Shown here in pieces: positions 42,119 to 50,133 of a stretch of 64,000 nt of DNA. How positions within the stretch are numbered: position 1 is the stretch's first letter; each line of letters opens with the position of its first letter. The position numbers were made by a program, and so were the translations under genes. The notes below the pieces were generated by a model. The model saw only the letters and a list, made by a program, of their open reading frames with translations, was not told the DNA's origin and did not search any database. This DNA is from Paraperibacillus marinus (GTDB taxonomy: Bacteria; Bacillota; Bacilli; Bacillales; DSM-1321), in contig NZ_CP143542.1 in NCBI RefSeq assembly GCF_046237605.1, forward strand, positions 3,534,001 to 3,598,000, read 5' to 3'.

Positions 42119-42385
42119 TTGGACAGCCGTTTATTTTTATATGATGACACAATAGAGGCAAAGACAAGATTTGTAAGCTTTGCCGGAGAAAGCAGCCGCT
42201 TTGATCTGGCAATCATTACAACCAGCCGCTTTTATGGAAAACAGCTAGTGCTTGACCTTCAGAGCAGCAGGTTCGCCATTATCGGCAGTGATGATCTTGC
42301 AGAAGAAGGCTATTTAGAACATATATTCCAGCTATCCGAAGAAGAAGCGGCCGAACTCCATTCGTTTCTGGAAGAAATCGTCTAG
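42119..42385 (+). CDS. DUF3055 family protein
   Basis: An 88-residue protein: DSRLFLYDDTIEAKTRFVSFA, FDLAIITTSRFYGKQLVLDLQSSRFAIIG and an acidic helical tail. This is the DUF3055 pattern of Bacillaceae; function unknown. The frame opens with ATG at 42092, but AGGAGG at 42107-42112 lies correctly only for the TTG at 42119, giving the family start. Confidence 0.82.
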   Translation: MDSRLFLYDDTIEAKTRFVSFAGESSRFDLAIITTSRFYGKQLVLDLQSSRFAIIGSDDLAEEGYLEHIFQLSEEEAAELHSFLEEIV

Positions 42386-42440
42386 TTCAGCCATTTCGAA
42401 ATGGGTAACCCTAATGGTAATCCAATCAAGGAGGCCGATT

Positions 42441-42728
42441 ATGCCCGATAGAAAAGAACTGGACTTCGCAAATGTCGAGAAAACCAGGAATTATCTCACC
42501 GCAGAAGAATTTCCTGAGGGTCCTTACGGGGCACCGTTTGGTGCAGATGAACCAGTTGAAAACAAAAGCAGCGAATGGAGAGAAGGTCAGCGTTTCTACA
42601 GTGCGTTCAACTATGAAAACAAAACCCTTCACGAAGGAATGCAGCGGAAAATTGATCCTTCCCATCCTCCGCATGATGATAAAAACCGCAGCGAGCAGCC
42701 GCCATACACTGGCACTGGAAATAGTTAG
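42441..42728 (+). CDS. Small hydrophilic protein
   Basis: A 95-residue, highly polar protein (PDRKELDFANVEKTRNYLTAEEFPEGPYG ...), Pro/Glu/Asn rich and probably disordered in its second half. AAGGAGG six bases upstream supports the ATG at 42441. Bacillus genomes annotate similar products as 'cytosolic protein'. Function unknown. A terminator follows. Confidence 0.75.
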   Translation: MPDRKELDFANVEKTRNYLTAEEFPEGPYGAPFGADEPVENKSSEWREGQRFYSAFNYENKTLHEGMQRKIDPSHPPHDDKNRSEQPPYTGTGNS

Positions 42729-42738
42729 CTTATACACA

Positions 42739-42773
42739 GGGTGTCTCAAGGAAGTATTTTGGGACACCCTTTT
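42739..42773 (+). terminator. Terminator
   Basis: GGGTGTC/GACACCC stem followed by T6. Confidence 0.8.
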
Positions 42774-42833
42774 TTGTTTAAAGGGTCTGAAGAATACTGT
42801 CTACCGGGTTCAAAATAGGCAGGCAGAAAAAAA

Positions 42834-42854
42834 CCTGTCCGTTTCATGGACAGG
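42834..42854 (-). terminator. yutD terminator
   Basis: CCTGTCC/GGACAGG stem with a 7-base loop and T8 on the minus strand. Confidence 0.8.
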
Positions 42855-42863
42855 GATGCTTCC

Positions 42864-43139
42864 TTACTTCTTAATTTTTTTCACTACAAAATAGGGACAG
42901 CCAAAATTGCAGTATTCATAAAGATACTCCGACAATGTGCTGATTTTCGTATCGAAGGCGGCTTTTTGGTTTTGGTCGTCAAAGAAGCCTTTCAGCCTGA
43001 GCTGTCCATAACCCCAATCGCCCAGGATATAGTCATATTTATTTAATATTTCACTATAACGGGACCGGAACGCCTCTTCATTGAATCCGTCGCTTCTTTC
43101 GTCCACAAGCTCATATACAGAATTGTTTATTTCTATCAC
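42864..43139 (-). CDS. yutD: DUF1027 (YutD) protein
   Basis: A 91-residue protein of DUF1027: YELVDERSDGFNEEAFRSRYSEIL, YDYILGDWGYGQLRLKGF and YEYCNFGCPYFVVKKI are its conserved blocks. Two Cys near the end (CNFGC) are kept in the family. Function unknown. It is divergent from yutC. Confidence 0.9.
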   Translation of the reverse strand: MIEINNSVYELVDERSDGFNEEAFRSRYSEILNKYDYILGDWGYGQLRLKGFFDDQNQKAAFDTKISTLSEYLYEYCNFGCPYFVVKKIKK

Positions 43140-43256
43140 TATTGTAAGTCACCTCATATCGTAAAGCCTGTTAACAAAATTATAACTTATTATCCACCAA
43201 TTTCTAAACGAATTTTATTAAAATCTGGCCAATCTATTGTTAAAGGAGGTGCCAGG

Positions 43257-43907
43257 ATGAAAAAATCCTTATCAGCACTATGTCTGGGCTTGCTATTAAT
43301 CCTTTCTGCCTGTTCCGGAAGAGGAAACCTGGACAACGGAAACAATGATAACCCATTTATGAATACATCCCGTACTAATGAGACAAAGAACATTAATCAA
43401 AATTATAATGTCGACAATCATAATAACGATAAATCGAGCCGGGGTTTCGGCTTCGTACGCTTGAGCCGGACGGTTGTGAATGGGGAGACTGTCGGCAGCA
43501 AGGACCGTATCCGCCTTGACAGGGAGCAGATGGCTGACATCATTACCCGTCTTGCCGTTCAAAATCCCCAAATCGAAGAGGCAGCAACCCTTGTGACAGA
43601 CGAAGAAGCACTCATTGCCTATAAGACCGGAAGCGAAAATCGTGAGGAAGCAGCCGATCAGGTTAAACGGACGGCCATGTCGGTCCTCCCCCGTTATTTT
43701 CATGTTTACGTGACGGACAATCCCGGTTTGATGCAGAACATTGAGAACTATGCCGGCTTAAACACCCACACAGATGATATCAACTATATGCTCCAAAAGA
43801 CCATCGTTCAAATGAAAAGATCGCCCCAGGGTAAAACGGCCATTCCCGGTGAAAACGCAAATGGCGAAACAAAAGCTGACATGGATGCCGGCTCCAAGGA
43901 AGATTAG
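43257..43907 (+). CDS. yutC: YhcN/YlaJ-family lipoprotein
   Basis: A 216-residue exported lipoprotein: signal peptide with lipobox LSAC (Cys19), an Asn-rich linker (about 22-60), then the YhcN/YlaJ domain with ADIITRLAVQNPQIEEAATLVTD, VLPRYFHVYVTDNP and a Lys/Gly-rich tail. Family members are spore-associated lipoproteins. AAAGGAGG precedes the ATG. lipA, found between yutC and lytH in B. subtilis, is missing here. Confidence 0.87.
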   Translation: MKKSLSALCLGLLLILSACSGRGNLDNGNNDNPFMNTSRTNETKNINQNYNVDNHNNDKSSRGFGFVRLSRTVVNGETVGSKDRIRLDREQMADIITRLAVQNPQIEEAATLVTDEEALIAYKTGSENREEAADQVKRTAMSVLPRYFHVYVTDNPGLMQNIENYAGLNTHTDDINYMLQKTIVQMKRSPQGKTAIPGENANGETKADMDAGSKED

Positions 43908-43981
43908 AGTGATTTACCAGTAATTTATTTAACAAAGGGATGCAAACTAACCCCATGATTTCAAAGTAAAGGAGTATGGAA

Positions 43982-44989
43982 GTGCGCTATTTATATGTAT
44001 GGATATCGGGGGTTATCGCCTTTTGTTTTATATACCTTCCTGGAGCGGCCTCAGCTGCCATCGCTCCTGATGAACAGAAAACCAAAACGCGTATGGCCCT
44101 GTATGAGTATATTGAAACCACAGCTAATATCCCATGGTATTTCATTGCCGCCGTCGACCAGTACGAACATAGTGTAAGGAATTCCAGACGTGATCTGCCT
44201 GATTCACAGGGACCGGTTGGAATCAGGATTGAACCGGGCGGCTGGGCAGGAATCATGAATCCAAACCCTTGGGATCAAAACCCTGCATCCATCAGTTTCT
44301 GGGGCGGCTTAGGGGCAGATGGAAACGGAGATGGAAAAGCAAGTATAAAACGGGACGAAGATCTCCTGTATGCCATAGCATCCTACTTGCTCAAATTTGG
44401 AAGCGATGAAGGAAATTTCAGGATCGGGCTCTGGAATTATTACCGCCGCGACAAGGCTGTGGGCATTATCATGGGAAATGCCAGGCTGTTTAAAGCCTAT
44501 GGAACGGTCAATCTTAATAAGAAGGCTTTTCCCGTACCGGTCAGGACCCATTACACATACAGAAGTACATGGGGATCAGCCCGGGGCTGGGGAGGCAGAA
44601 GATCGCATGAGGGTACGGATATTTTTGCGGATTATGGTCTTCCTGTCCGTTCAACATGCTTTGGAATCATTGAAATGAAAGGCTGGAACAAATTTGGCGG
44701 CTGGAGGATCGGCATCCGTGATATCAATAATACTTATCACTATTTTGCCCATCTGAACGGCTTTGCAAAAGGCCTGGAAACTGGCCAAATCGTCGAGCCC
44801 GGCACACTTATCGGTGCTGTCGGCTCCACCGGGTACGGCCCCCCGGGCACATCAGGAAAATTCCCGCCCCATTTGCACTATGGACTCTATAAAGACAACG
44901 GCCGGCTGGAATGGGCCTTTGATCCCTATCCGCTGCTTAAGGTATGGGAAAGAAGAGAGATACAGGAAAAAAGAAGAAACCTTCGATAA
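43982..44989 (+). CDS. lytH: LytH/YunA-type M23 endopeptidase
   Basis: A 335-residue exported enzyme: signal peptide (about residues 1-27, ending ASA), an N-terminal helical domain, and a C-terminal M23 zinc peptidase with HEGTDIFADYG (first ligands), YHYFAHL and PHLHYGLY. In B. subtilis LytH is an L-Ala/D-Glu endopeptidase that matures spore cortex. GTG at 43982 is chosen because AAAGGAG is seven bases upstream; the ATG two codons earlier is too close. Confidence 0.9.
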   Translation: MRYLYVWISGVIAFCFIYLPGAASAAIAPDEQKTKTRMALYEYIETTANIPWYFIAAVDQYEHSVRNSRRDLPDSQGPVGIRIEPGGWAGIMNPNPWDQNPASISFWGGLGADGNGDGKASIKRDEDLLYAIASYLLKFGSDEGNFRIGLWNYYRRDKAVGIIMGNARLFKAYGTVNLNKKAFPVPVRTHYTYRSTWGSARGWGGRRSHEGTDIFADYGLPVRSTCFGIIEMKGWNKFGGWRIGIRDINNTYHYFAHLNGFAKGLETGQIVEPGTLIGAVGSTGYGPPGTSGKFPPHLHYGLYKDNGRLEWAFDPYPLLKVWERREIQEKRRNLR

Positions 44990-45009
44990 AACTCCCTTTT
45001 GGGAGTTTT
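44988..45009 (+). terminator. lytH terminator
   Basis: AAAACTCCC/GGGAGTTTT stem with TTTT loop and T run. Confidence 0.9.
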
Positions 45010-45020
45010 TCCTGTTTTAA

Positions 45021-45037
45021 TGTAAGGTTTTATAACA
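45021..45037 (+). promoter_or_regulatory. TnrA/GlnR box 1
   Basis: TGTAAGGTTTTATAACA fits the 17-base consensus TGTNA-N7-TNACA perfectly. If the -10 is the TAAATT at 45065-45070, the box would be centred near -48, the place where TnrA activates nrgAB in B. subtilis. Confidence 0.75.
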
Positions 45038-45122
45038 CAAAAATAAAAATTCCGATTTTTTAAGTAAATTAAACTTGAATTTTTCTGTTGTGCTAATTAA
45101 TATAATAAATATAACAAACTCA

Positions 45123-45139
45123 TGTTATAAAACATAACA
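45123..45139 (+). promoter_or_regulatory. TnrA/GlnR box 2
   Basis: TGTTATAAAACATAACA is a second perfect match to the consensus, 22 bases before the transporter ATG, so downstream of any likely transcription start and placed to repress. Confidence 0.75.
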
Positions 45140-45161
45140 TAACAAAAAAGGGGAAATGACC

Positions 45162-46385
45162 ATGCTGAATGATTCCGTTTTTATGTTCTTTTGTACACTC
45201 CTCGTCTGGCTGATGACACCAGGCATTGCTTTATTCTATGGAGGGATGGTAAGGAGCAAGAATGTATTAAGCACAGCCATGCACAGTTATATCACGATGG
45301 CCGTGGTTACGATTATCTGGATTACCGCAGGTTATTCTTTGTCCTTTTCGCCAGGCGGGAACGCCATAATCGGAAACTTTGACTGGTTCGGTTTGAATGG
45401 AGTGGGCTTTGAACCCAATGCTGATTACAGCGAGACGATACCGCACAGCTTGTTCATGATGTTTCAGCTCACTTTCGCTGTTTTGACGACTGCCCTCATT
45501 TCCGGGGCTGTAGCTGAAAGGATGAAGTTTTCGGCATTCATTACCTTCACTGTCCTTTGGTCTCTCCTTGCCTACGCACCCGTCGCACACTGGGTATGGG
45601 GAGTCGGAGGCTGGCTCCGGGAGCTTGGGGCACTTGATTTTGCAGGAGGAAACGTGGTTCATATTTCATCCGGTGTAACCGGGCTGGTTCTGGCAATTTA
45701 CCTTGGGAAGAGGAAAGAATCTGAAACAAGCACACCCCATAATCTTCCGCTTACAGTCCTGGGAGGATCGCTGATATGGTTTGGCTGGTACGGATTCAAT
45801 GTAGGAAGCGCCTTAACTTTAAATGAGATAGCGATGACAGCCTTTATTAATACAGCGGCTGCGGCAGCTGCGGGAATCATCGGCTGGCTGCTGGTTGAAT
45901 GGAAGGCAAATAAAAAGCCCACCATGCTCGGATCAATATCAGGCGCCATTTCGGGACTCGTGGCCATCACGCCTGCATGCGGTTTTGTAACGACAGCTTC
46001 GGCCATCATCATTGGATTGATAGGGGGAGCGGTATGCTTCTGGGGCGTTTTCTCCCTTAAGAAAAAGCTTGGGTATGACGACACCCTTGATGCTTTTGGC
46101 CTTCACGGGATAGGAGGTACATGGGGAGGCATCGCGACCGGACTGTTCGCTACAACAAGTGTCAACGAAGCGGGTGCCGATGGAGTATTTTACGGAAACG
46201 CAGCCCTTCTCTTCAAACAGCTGGCCGGAATAGGCGCGACCTATATATTTGTTGCTTTCGTAACCTTCATTATCATCAAAGGGATACATCTTGTGATGCC
46301 GGTCCGGGTCAATGAGGAAGAAGAATCCATCGGGCTGGACCTAACCCTCCACGGCGAGAGGGCCTATCACGAATCAAATTTATAG
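45162..46385 (+). CDS. nrgA: Ammonium transporter
   Basis: A 407-residue AmtB/NrgA channel with eleven hydrophobic segments. TPGIALFYGGMVRSKNVLS opens the Amt signature, and the pore His pair are in FAGGNVVHISSG and FGLHGIGGTWGG. AAGGGGA is correctly spaced for the ATG at 45162 rather than the one two codons earlier. It is followed 12 bases later by a PII gene. Two TnrA/GlnR boxes upstream indicate nitrogen control. Confidence 0.95.
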   Translation: MLNDSVFMFFCTLLVWLMTPGIALFYGGMVRSKNVLSTAMHSYITMAVVTIIWITAGYSLSFSPGGNAIIGNFDWFGLNGVGFEPNADYSETIPHSLFMMFQLTFAVLTTALISGAVAERMKFSAFITFTVLWSLLAYAPVAHWVWGVGGWLRELGALDFAGGNVVHISSGVTGLVLAIYLGKRKESETSTPHNLPLTVLGGSLIWFGWYGFNVGSALTLNEIAMTAFINTAAAAAAGIIGWLLVEWKANKKPTMLGSISGAISGLVAITPACGFVTTASAIIIGLIGGAVCFWGVFSLKKKLGYDDTLDAFGLHGIGGTWGGIATGLFATTSVNEAGADGVFYGNAALLFKQLAGIGATYIFVAFVTFIIIKGIHLVMPVRVNEEEESIGLDLTLHGERAYHESNL

Positions 46386-46397
46386 GAGCTGATAATA

Positions 46398-46757
46398 GTG
46401 GAAAAGCTTACTAAAGTAGAAATTATTACCCGCCCTTCCAAGTTTGAAGCACTGAAACAGGAATTGGCAAAGATAGATGTGAGCGGGCTTACCGTCACCA
46501 ACGCCCTCGGGTGCGGCCTTCAAAAGGGATTGACAGAAAATTACCGGGGCATCAAACGGGAAATTAATATGATTGAGCGGATAAAAGTAGAGATCGTAGT
46601 CTGCAAAGTGCCCGTAGAAGCTGTAGTGGAAGCAGCAAGAAAAATCTGCAACACCGGCAAGCCCGGTGATGGCAAGATATTCATCTATGAGATAGCCAAC
46701 GCCATTAAAATCAGGACTGGCGAAGAGTCATGCGCAGCCCTGCAGAATGACCGGTAA
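46398..46757 (+). CDS. nrgB: PII nitrogen regulatory protein (NrgB/GlnK)
   Basis: A 119-residue PII protein that binds ATP/2-oxoglutarate and docks on the ammonium transporter. EIITRPSKFEALKQELAKI opens it, the T-loop is LTENYRGIKRE with the Tyr that is uridylylated in enterics, and GKPGDGKIFIYEIANAIKIRTGE is the B-loop/C-terminal signature. It starts at GTG with AGGAG upstream and is cotranscribed with nrgA. Confidence 0.95.
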   Translation: MEKLTKVEIITRPSKFEALKQELAKIDVSGLTVTNALGCGLQKGLTENYRGIKREINMIERIKVEIVVCKVPVEAVVEAARKICNTGKPGDGKIFIYEIANAIKIRTGEESCAALQNDR

Positions 46758-46773
46758 ACCCTATTTTTCTCCA

Positions 46774-46802
46774 GTATGTTCCCTCTCCTGCTGCACACAA
46801 TA
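46774..46802 (+). promoter_or_regulatory. Possible sigma-G/F promoter
   Basis: GTATG (46774-46778) and CACAATA (46796-46802), 17 bases apart, approach the sigma-G consensus (GMATR, CATWMTA). It lies just before the CsgA-like gene. Weak. Confidence 0.35.
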
Positions 46803-46831
46803 GAAGGAGGAATCCTAAAGGAGTGAAGAAC

Positions 46832-47092
46832 ATGGAGCAATCGCTTGCTTATCTGCGGGAAATTCTTTCAGGGCATACCGATTCAGGAGATGCCGCGGGC
46901 GACCGGCTTTACAATATCGTATCTGCGGACAGATTTTCGTCAGAAGAGGCATTTGTCGATGCGTTGACAGCAGAAGAAAATGACTATCTGAACCAGATTC
47001 TTTCAGAAGCGATCCACTATGCAAAACAGGAAGGCGATTTTGAAAGATCCAGGCAGCTGAATAAGGTATACGAGCTGCTGTTCACTTATTAA
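46832..47092 (+). CDS. csgA: CsgA-like sporulation protein
   Basis: An 86-residue acidic helical protein: EQSLAYLREILSGH at the start, FVDALTAEENDYLNQILSEAIHYAKQEGDFERSRQLNKVYELLF at the end. The pattern fits B. subtilis CsgA, a sigma-G-dependent spore protein of unknown function. AAAGGAG, eight bases upstream, selects the ATG at 46832. Recognition rests on memory of the family and is moderate. Confidence 0.7.
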   Translation: MEQSLAYLREILSGHTDSGDAAGDRLYNIVSADRFSSEEAFVDALTAEENDYLNQILSEAIHYAKQEGDFERSRQLNKVYELLFTY

Positions 47093-47101
47093 CACATAAG
47101 A

Positions 47102-47123
47102 AGGCTGGCCTATTGGCCAGCCT
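47102..47123. terminator. Bidirectional terminator
   Basis: AGGCTGGCC/GGCCAGCCT stem with TATT loop between convergent genes. Confidence 0.85.
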
Positions 47124-47137
47124 CTTTACCTTCGGAG

Positions 47138-47302
47138 TTAATTCTCCCGCCCGGTCACTCCCGGGGAATAATCGGTCTTTTTATTGTTGGAATGCGAGTG
47201 CGGATCATCGGGACTCACGTGATCATCATGTCCAGTCCCCGGGTAGATTGTTTTATGTTTTTGCTGAATATCATTAAATTTTTCAAAGTCCTGATTGACC
47301 AT
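47138..47302 (-). CDS. Short hydrophilic protein
   Basis: A 54-residue frame starting MVNQDFEKFNDIQQKHK at ATG 47302, with GAGGAGG seven bases upstream, and ending VTGREN. It is very polar with a His/Asp-rich middle (GTGHDDHVSPDDPHSHS). The ribosome site and convergent terminator argue that it is real. No family recognised; a disordered or spore-related peptide is possible. Confidence 0.6.
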   Translation of the reverse strand: MVNQDFEKFNDIQQKHKTIYPGTGHDDHVSPDDPHSHSNNKKTDYSPGVTGREN

Positions 47303-47458
47303 TGATAGACCTCCTCGCTTTTTGTCCTAGAATTAGTATCACTCCCCTCGCGCTTTGTATCCCCGGATCCCGCTGGAATCAAAAACATATTGCATACATA
47401 AATCAGGGCCCAAAGACCGAAAATAAAATAACGATAGAGATAGAAAGGAGCAAACCGA

Positions 47459-48205
47459 ATGCTATCTCCCGAACAGCTTCAAAATTTAAAATCGGCATTG
47501 GCAGTCAATAAGGAAGAAATTGAAGAACATCTGCAAAAAAATGACAATCTGGGATTTCAATGGAGATTTCCCCAGGAAAGCGTATCAGAGCTGTCAGGTT
47601 ATGATAACCACCCTGGCGATCTCGGCACAGAGCTTTTTGAAAGGGAAAAGGATTTAGCCTTATGGGAGCATTATAAGCTGGAGTACTCTCACATAACCAA
47701 TGCCCTCCAAGCCATCGAGGAGGGAACATACGGCATATGCAAGGTCTGCGGTGCTGAAATTCCGGCAGAACGGCTTGAGGCCATGCCAAGCACCTTATAT
47801 TGCATAAAGCATGCAGATCAGTTTGTTTCTGTCGGAAGACCGCTTGAGGAGGGAGTGCTTATGCCTCCTTTCGGTAAATTCGATATGGATGAGCAGGACG
47901 AAAACGTCGCTTATGATGCCGAGGACGCCTGGCAGGATGCCGCCGAACATGGAACCTCAGACTCCCCATCCGATTTCAGGCAGCCCAAGAACCTTTATGG
48001 TGATATGTATATTGAGGGTGAAGAACAAGTCGGGTATGTAGAAGCTTATGAAAATTTTGTCGGAGTGGATATGTATGGAAAGAACATCACCATTTATCCG
48101 AATGAGCGCCACGAGGAATATGAAGCCCTGTTAGATGAAGAAGGCCTGATGACCGCATTTGGAGATCTGCCCCCGGGCGAGAAGGATCCCTATACAGAAG
48201 ATTAA
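47459..48205 (+). CDS. TraR/DksA-like zinc finger protein, yteA family
   Basis: A 248-residue protein of the yteA sporulation family. The N-terminal part has DNHPGDLGTELFEREKDLALWEH as in DksA/TraR proteins, then the zinc finger GICKVCGAEIPAERLEAMPSTLYCIKHAD (C-C-C-H ligands), then an acidic tail ending in repeated Glu/Asp-Tyr stretches. It may act on RNA polymerase or be sporulation-specific; the role is unknown. GAAAGGAG precedes the ATG. Confidence 0.85.
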   Translation: MLSPEQLQNLKSALAVNKEEIEEHLQKNDNLGFQWRFPQESVSELSGYDNHPGDLGTELFEREKDLALWEHYKLEYSHITNALQAIEEGTYGICKVCGAEIPAERLEAMPSTLYCIKHADQFVSVGRPLEEGVLMPPFGKFDMDEQDENVAYDAEDAWQDAAEHGTSDSPSDFRQPKNLYGDMYIEGEEQVGYVEAYENFVGVDMYGKNITIYPNERHEEYEALLDEEGLMTAFGDLPPGEKDPYTED

Positions 48206-48436
48206 TAAACGTAAATCATAAGAGGAGGTGTCCTATTTTGGGCATCTTCTTTTTAATTTCATACTTGCTTCAGCCTTAAAGTTTTATCAGGTATAACCGA
48301 GCAGCTGCAGGGGCTAAAGATTTCTATAGATATGCGCTTGTTTTTCTGATGATTTTCACTTCAGCAGCCACTTTTTTTATCAAAAGCATTCCATGTTCAC
48401 TGCAAGCTGTGCATTGGCACTGTATCCGCTGCCCCA
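48206..48436. other. Intergenic region before the repeat array
   Basis: An imperfect hairpin just past the yteA-like stop (48218-48252, AGGAGGTG ... CATCTTCT) may be a terminator. The rest holds no recognised gene or RNA. Confidence 0.4.
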
Positions 48437-48510
48437 TACTTGCAGTAGTCATAGGTTTACTTGCGGAAGCCGCAGATTTACTTGCGGAAACCTCAGATTA
48501 CTTGCGAATG
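48437..48510. repeat. TACTTGC repeat array, left half
   Basis: Core TTACTTGCGGAA recurs with TACTTGC starting at 48437, 48458, 48479 and 48499, a 20-21 base period. The array is interrupted at 48511 by an insertion sequence and resumes at 49970. The core resembles TTACTCGCCGAA of the 3813-3942 array. Confidence 0.8.
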
Positions 48511-48599
48511 CTTTACGACCCCCTAATTCCTTTGGACACCTTAGAGCTTAAAACAGTACACTAAGGACAAGAAAATCCAGTAATTAGGGAGGGGCTCTT

Positions 48600-48914
48600 A
48601 TGGGCAAGAAAAAAATTAAAGTGTTGGAGGACGTCAAAAAGAATTATGTCCGGTTAGCTTTAGAGTCAGGGAACTATTCTTCCATCGCTCGCAGAGCGGG
48701 AATTGATCGCAGTACCCTTTCGGGCTGGATTCAGGAATATGGGGATGAGATAAGGGAACGTATGGAAGACCCCGCCACTGTCATTCTTTCTACTGAGCCT
48801 ACCAAGGAAGAATTAAAGGCAAAGTATGAACAGGCGGTGAAACTGCTTGGGGAGAAGGAACTCGAGGTGGCCATGCTTAGAAATCTATTAAAAAAAAGCC
48901 CTTACCAGCCCTAA
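48600..48914 (+). CDS. IS3-family transposase OrfA
   Basis: A 104-residue protein. The helix-turn-helix (LESGNYSSIARRAGIDRSTLSGWIQEYG, about 20-47) recognises the IS ends; the C-terminal heptad-like helix (LKAKYEQAVKLLGEKELEVAMLRNLL) is the usual leucine zipper. It ends LLKKSPYQP just after an A8G stretch (48890-48898), a typical -1 slippery site. GGGAGGGGC precedes the ATG. Confidence 0.92.
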   Translation: MGKKKIKVLEDVKKNYVRLALESGNYSSIARRAGIDRSTLSGWIQEYGDEIRERMEDPATVILSTEPTKEELKAKYEQAVKLLGEKELEVAMLRNLLKKSPYQP

Positions 48915-49861
48915 CGGTCATTGAGGAAATTAGGCTTTGGGCAGAGGAGGGGTTTGCCATTACCAAATTGACCGAAGCAGCCGGAGTAAATAGATCCCTC
49001 TATTACTATCACTCTGGAGAGGAAGAGGAAGTGAACCCAAAAGGAAAGCGCGGCCGGCCAGCACCAGGATTTTCAAAAACAAAGTCAGACAAAACAGTGC
49101 CTGATGAGCAGGTTGAGGAATTCCTTATGGAGGCCATAGAAGGGGAATGCGCCATTTATGGGGTGAAGAACCTGACCCAATTTTTGAGGGATCATCACGA
49201 ACTGGTAATCAACCACAAGAAGGTCCACAGGCTATGCAGGGAGCTTGGCATCCTCCTTCCACAACGACCCGTTCAGGCAAAGTATCCAAGGAGACTGGTG
49301 AAGAACCATCGAATTACCGGTCCGAACCAGCTATGGCAGCTGGATATCAAGTATGGCCATATTGAAGGAAGCGGAAGGTTCTTCTTCGTGGCATGCGCCA
49401 TTGATGTATTCGACAGGTGCGTCGTCGGCTTTTATACGGGACCCCGATGTAAGGCCGTGGATATTACAGCCATGCTTAAGGAAGCGATTGTGAGGCGGGC
49501 CCTCAAGCTTCCCGAGGAGGATGGGCATTGCATTATCATAAGGACCGACAATGGCCCTCAATTCGTAAGCAACCACTTTGGGGAATTCTGCGAGCAGAAC
49601 AGGGTGTATCATGAACGGATCCCGCCCCGTTCCCCTAATTACAATGCCTATATCGAGTCGTTCTTCAGCCTTCTTGAACGCCACGTATTCCGGCGCTATA
49701 CCTTCGAATATTTTGAAGAGGCGTACTATCGCGTTGGTGAGTACATGGAGTTCTACAACCATAGAAGGTATCATGGCTCCCTGGGGAGAATGGCTCCTGC
49801 CAAGTTCCATGATAAGTACAAGGAAATCGGGTTCCCGTCGGAAATGACAATCAGCCTGTGA
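48893..49861 (+). CDS. IS3-family transposase OrfB (made by -1 frameshift)
   Basis: The -1 frame is open from the A8G site at 48890-48898 and reads KKPLPALTVIEEIRLWAEEG before the first ATG at 48968, so it is expected as an OrfAB fusion; the ATG alone gives 297 residues. The DDE integrase core is intact: NQLWQLDIKYGH (first Asp), IIRTDNGPQFVS (second Asp) and YNAYIESFFSLLERHVFRR (Glu), followed by YNHRRYHGSLGRMAPAKF. The element thus looks able to move. Confidence 0.9.
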   Translation, partial: KKPLPALTVIEEIRLWAEEGFAITKLTEAAGVNRSLYYYHSGEEEEVNPKGKRGRPAPGFSKTKSDKTVPDEQVEEFLMEAIEGECAIYGVKNLTQFLRDHHELVINHKKVHRLCRELGILLPQRPVQAKYPRRLVKNHRITGPNQLWQLDIKYGHIEGSGRFFFVACAIDVFDRCVVGFYTGPRCKAVDITAMLKEAIVRRALKLPEEDGHCIIIRTDNGPQFVSNHFGEFCEQNRVYHERIPPRSPNYNAYIESFFSLLERHVFRRYTFEYFEEAYYRVGEYMEFYNHRRYHGSLGRMAPAKFHDKYKEIGFPSEMTISL

Positions 49862-49969
49862 ACAGGCTGATTGACTCCTCTGAGAAATAAAAAAGTAAAA
49901 AACTAAGACAGAGAGAGAATGTAAAAGCAATTGTCAGGAATAAGGGGGTCAGACCGAATGTCGCAGGTT

Positions 49970-50036
49970 TACTTGCGGAAACCGCAGATTACTTGCGGAA
50001 GTCACAGATTTACTTGCAAGTCACAGGTTTACATGC
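49970..50036. repeat. TACTTGC repeat array, right half
   Basis: TACTTGC starts at 49970, 49990 and 50011, with a variant TACATGC at 50030. It continues the left half of the array beyond the insertion sequence in the same phase. Confidence 0.8.
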
Positions 50037-50060
50037 CGTTCCCAGCCGGCCGGTGAACGA

Positions 50061-50096
50061 CACAGCAAAGCCCGGAGGAAATAACTCCGGACTGTG
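50061..50096 (-). terminator. yunC terminator
   Basis: Two-part stem, CACAG/CTGTG outside and CCGGAG/CTCCGG inside, with a T-poor minus-strand flank; about 40 bases past the yunC stop. Confidence 0.6.
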
Positions 50097-50133
50097 TTTT
50101 CCCAACTTTTGAGTTGGCTCGGTTTCTTTCAGG

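Larger units (their letters stand above)
48511..49954 (+). mobile_element. IS3-family insertion sequence
   Basis: About 1.44 kb with two overlapping transposase frames. Near the ends are 14/15-matching inverted repeats: GACCCCCTAATTCCT at 48517-48531 and the complement of GACCCCCTTATTCCT at 49936-49950. CGAATG occurs directly outside both ends (48505-48510, 49955-49960) and is the probable target duplication; removing the interval between them restores the repeat period at 21 bases. The exact tips are uncertain because the outermost bases do not pair. Confidence 0.8.

Noticed and set aside
49331..49930. 199-codon minus-strand ORF in the insertion sequence
   Set aside because: Complement of the transposase OrfB, which has an intact DDE core; no motif in the shadow frame.
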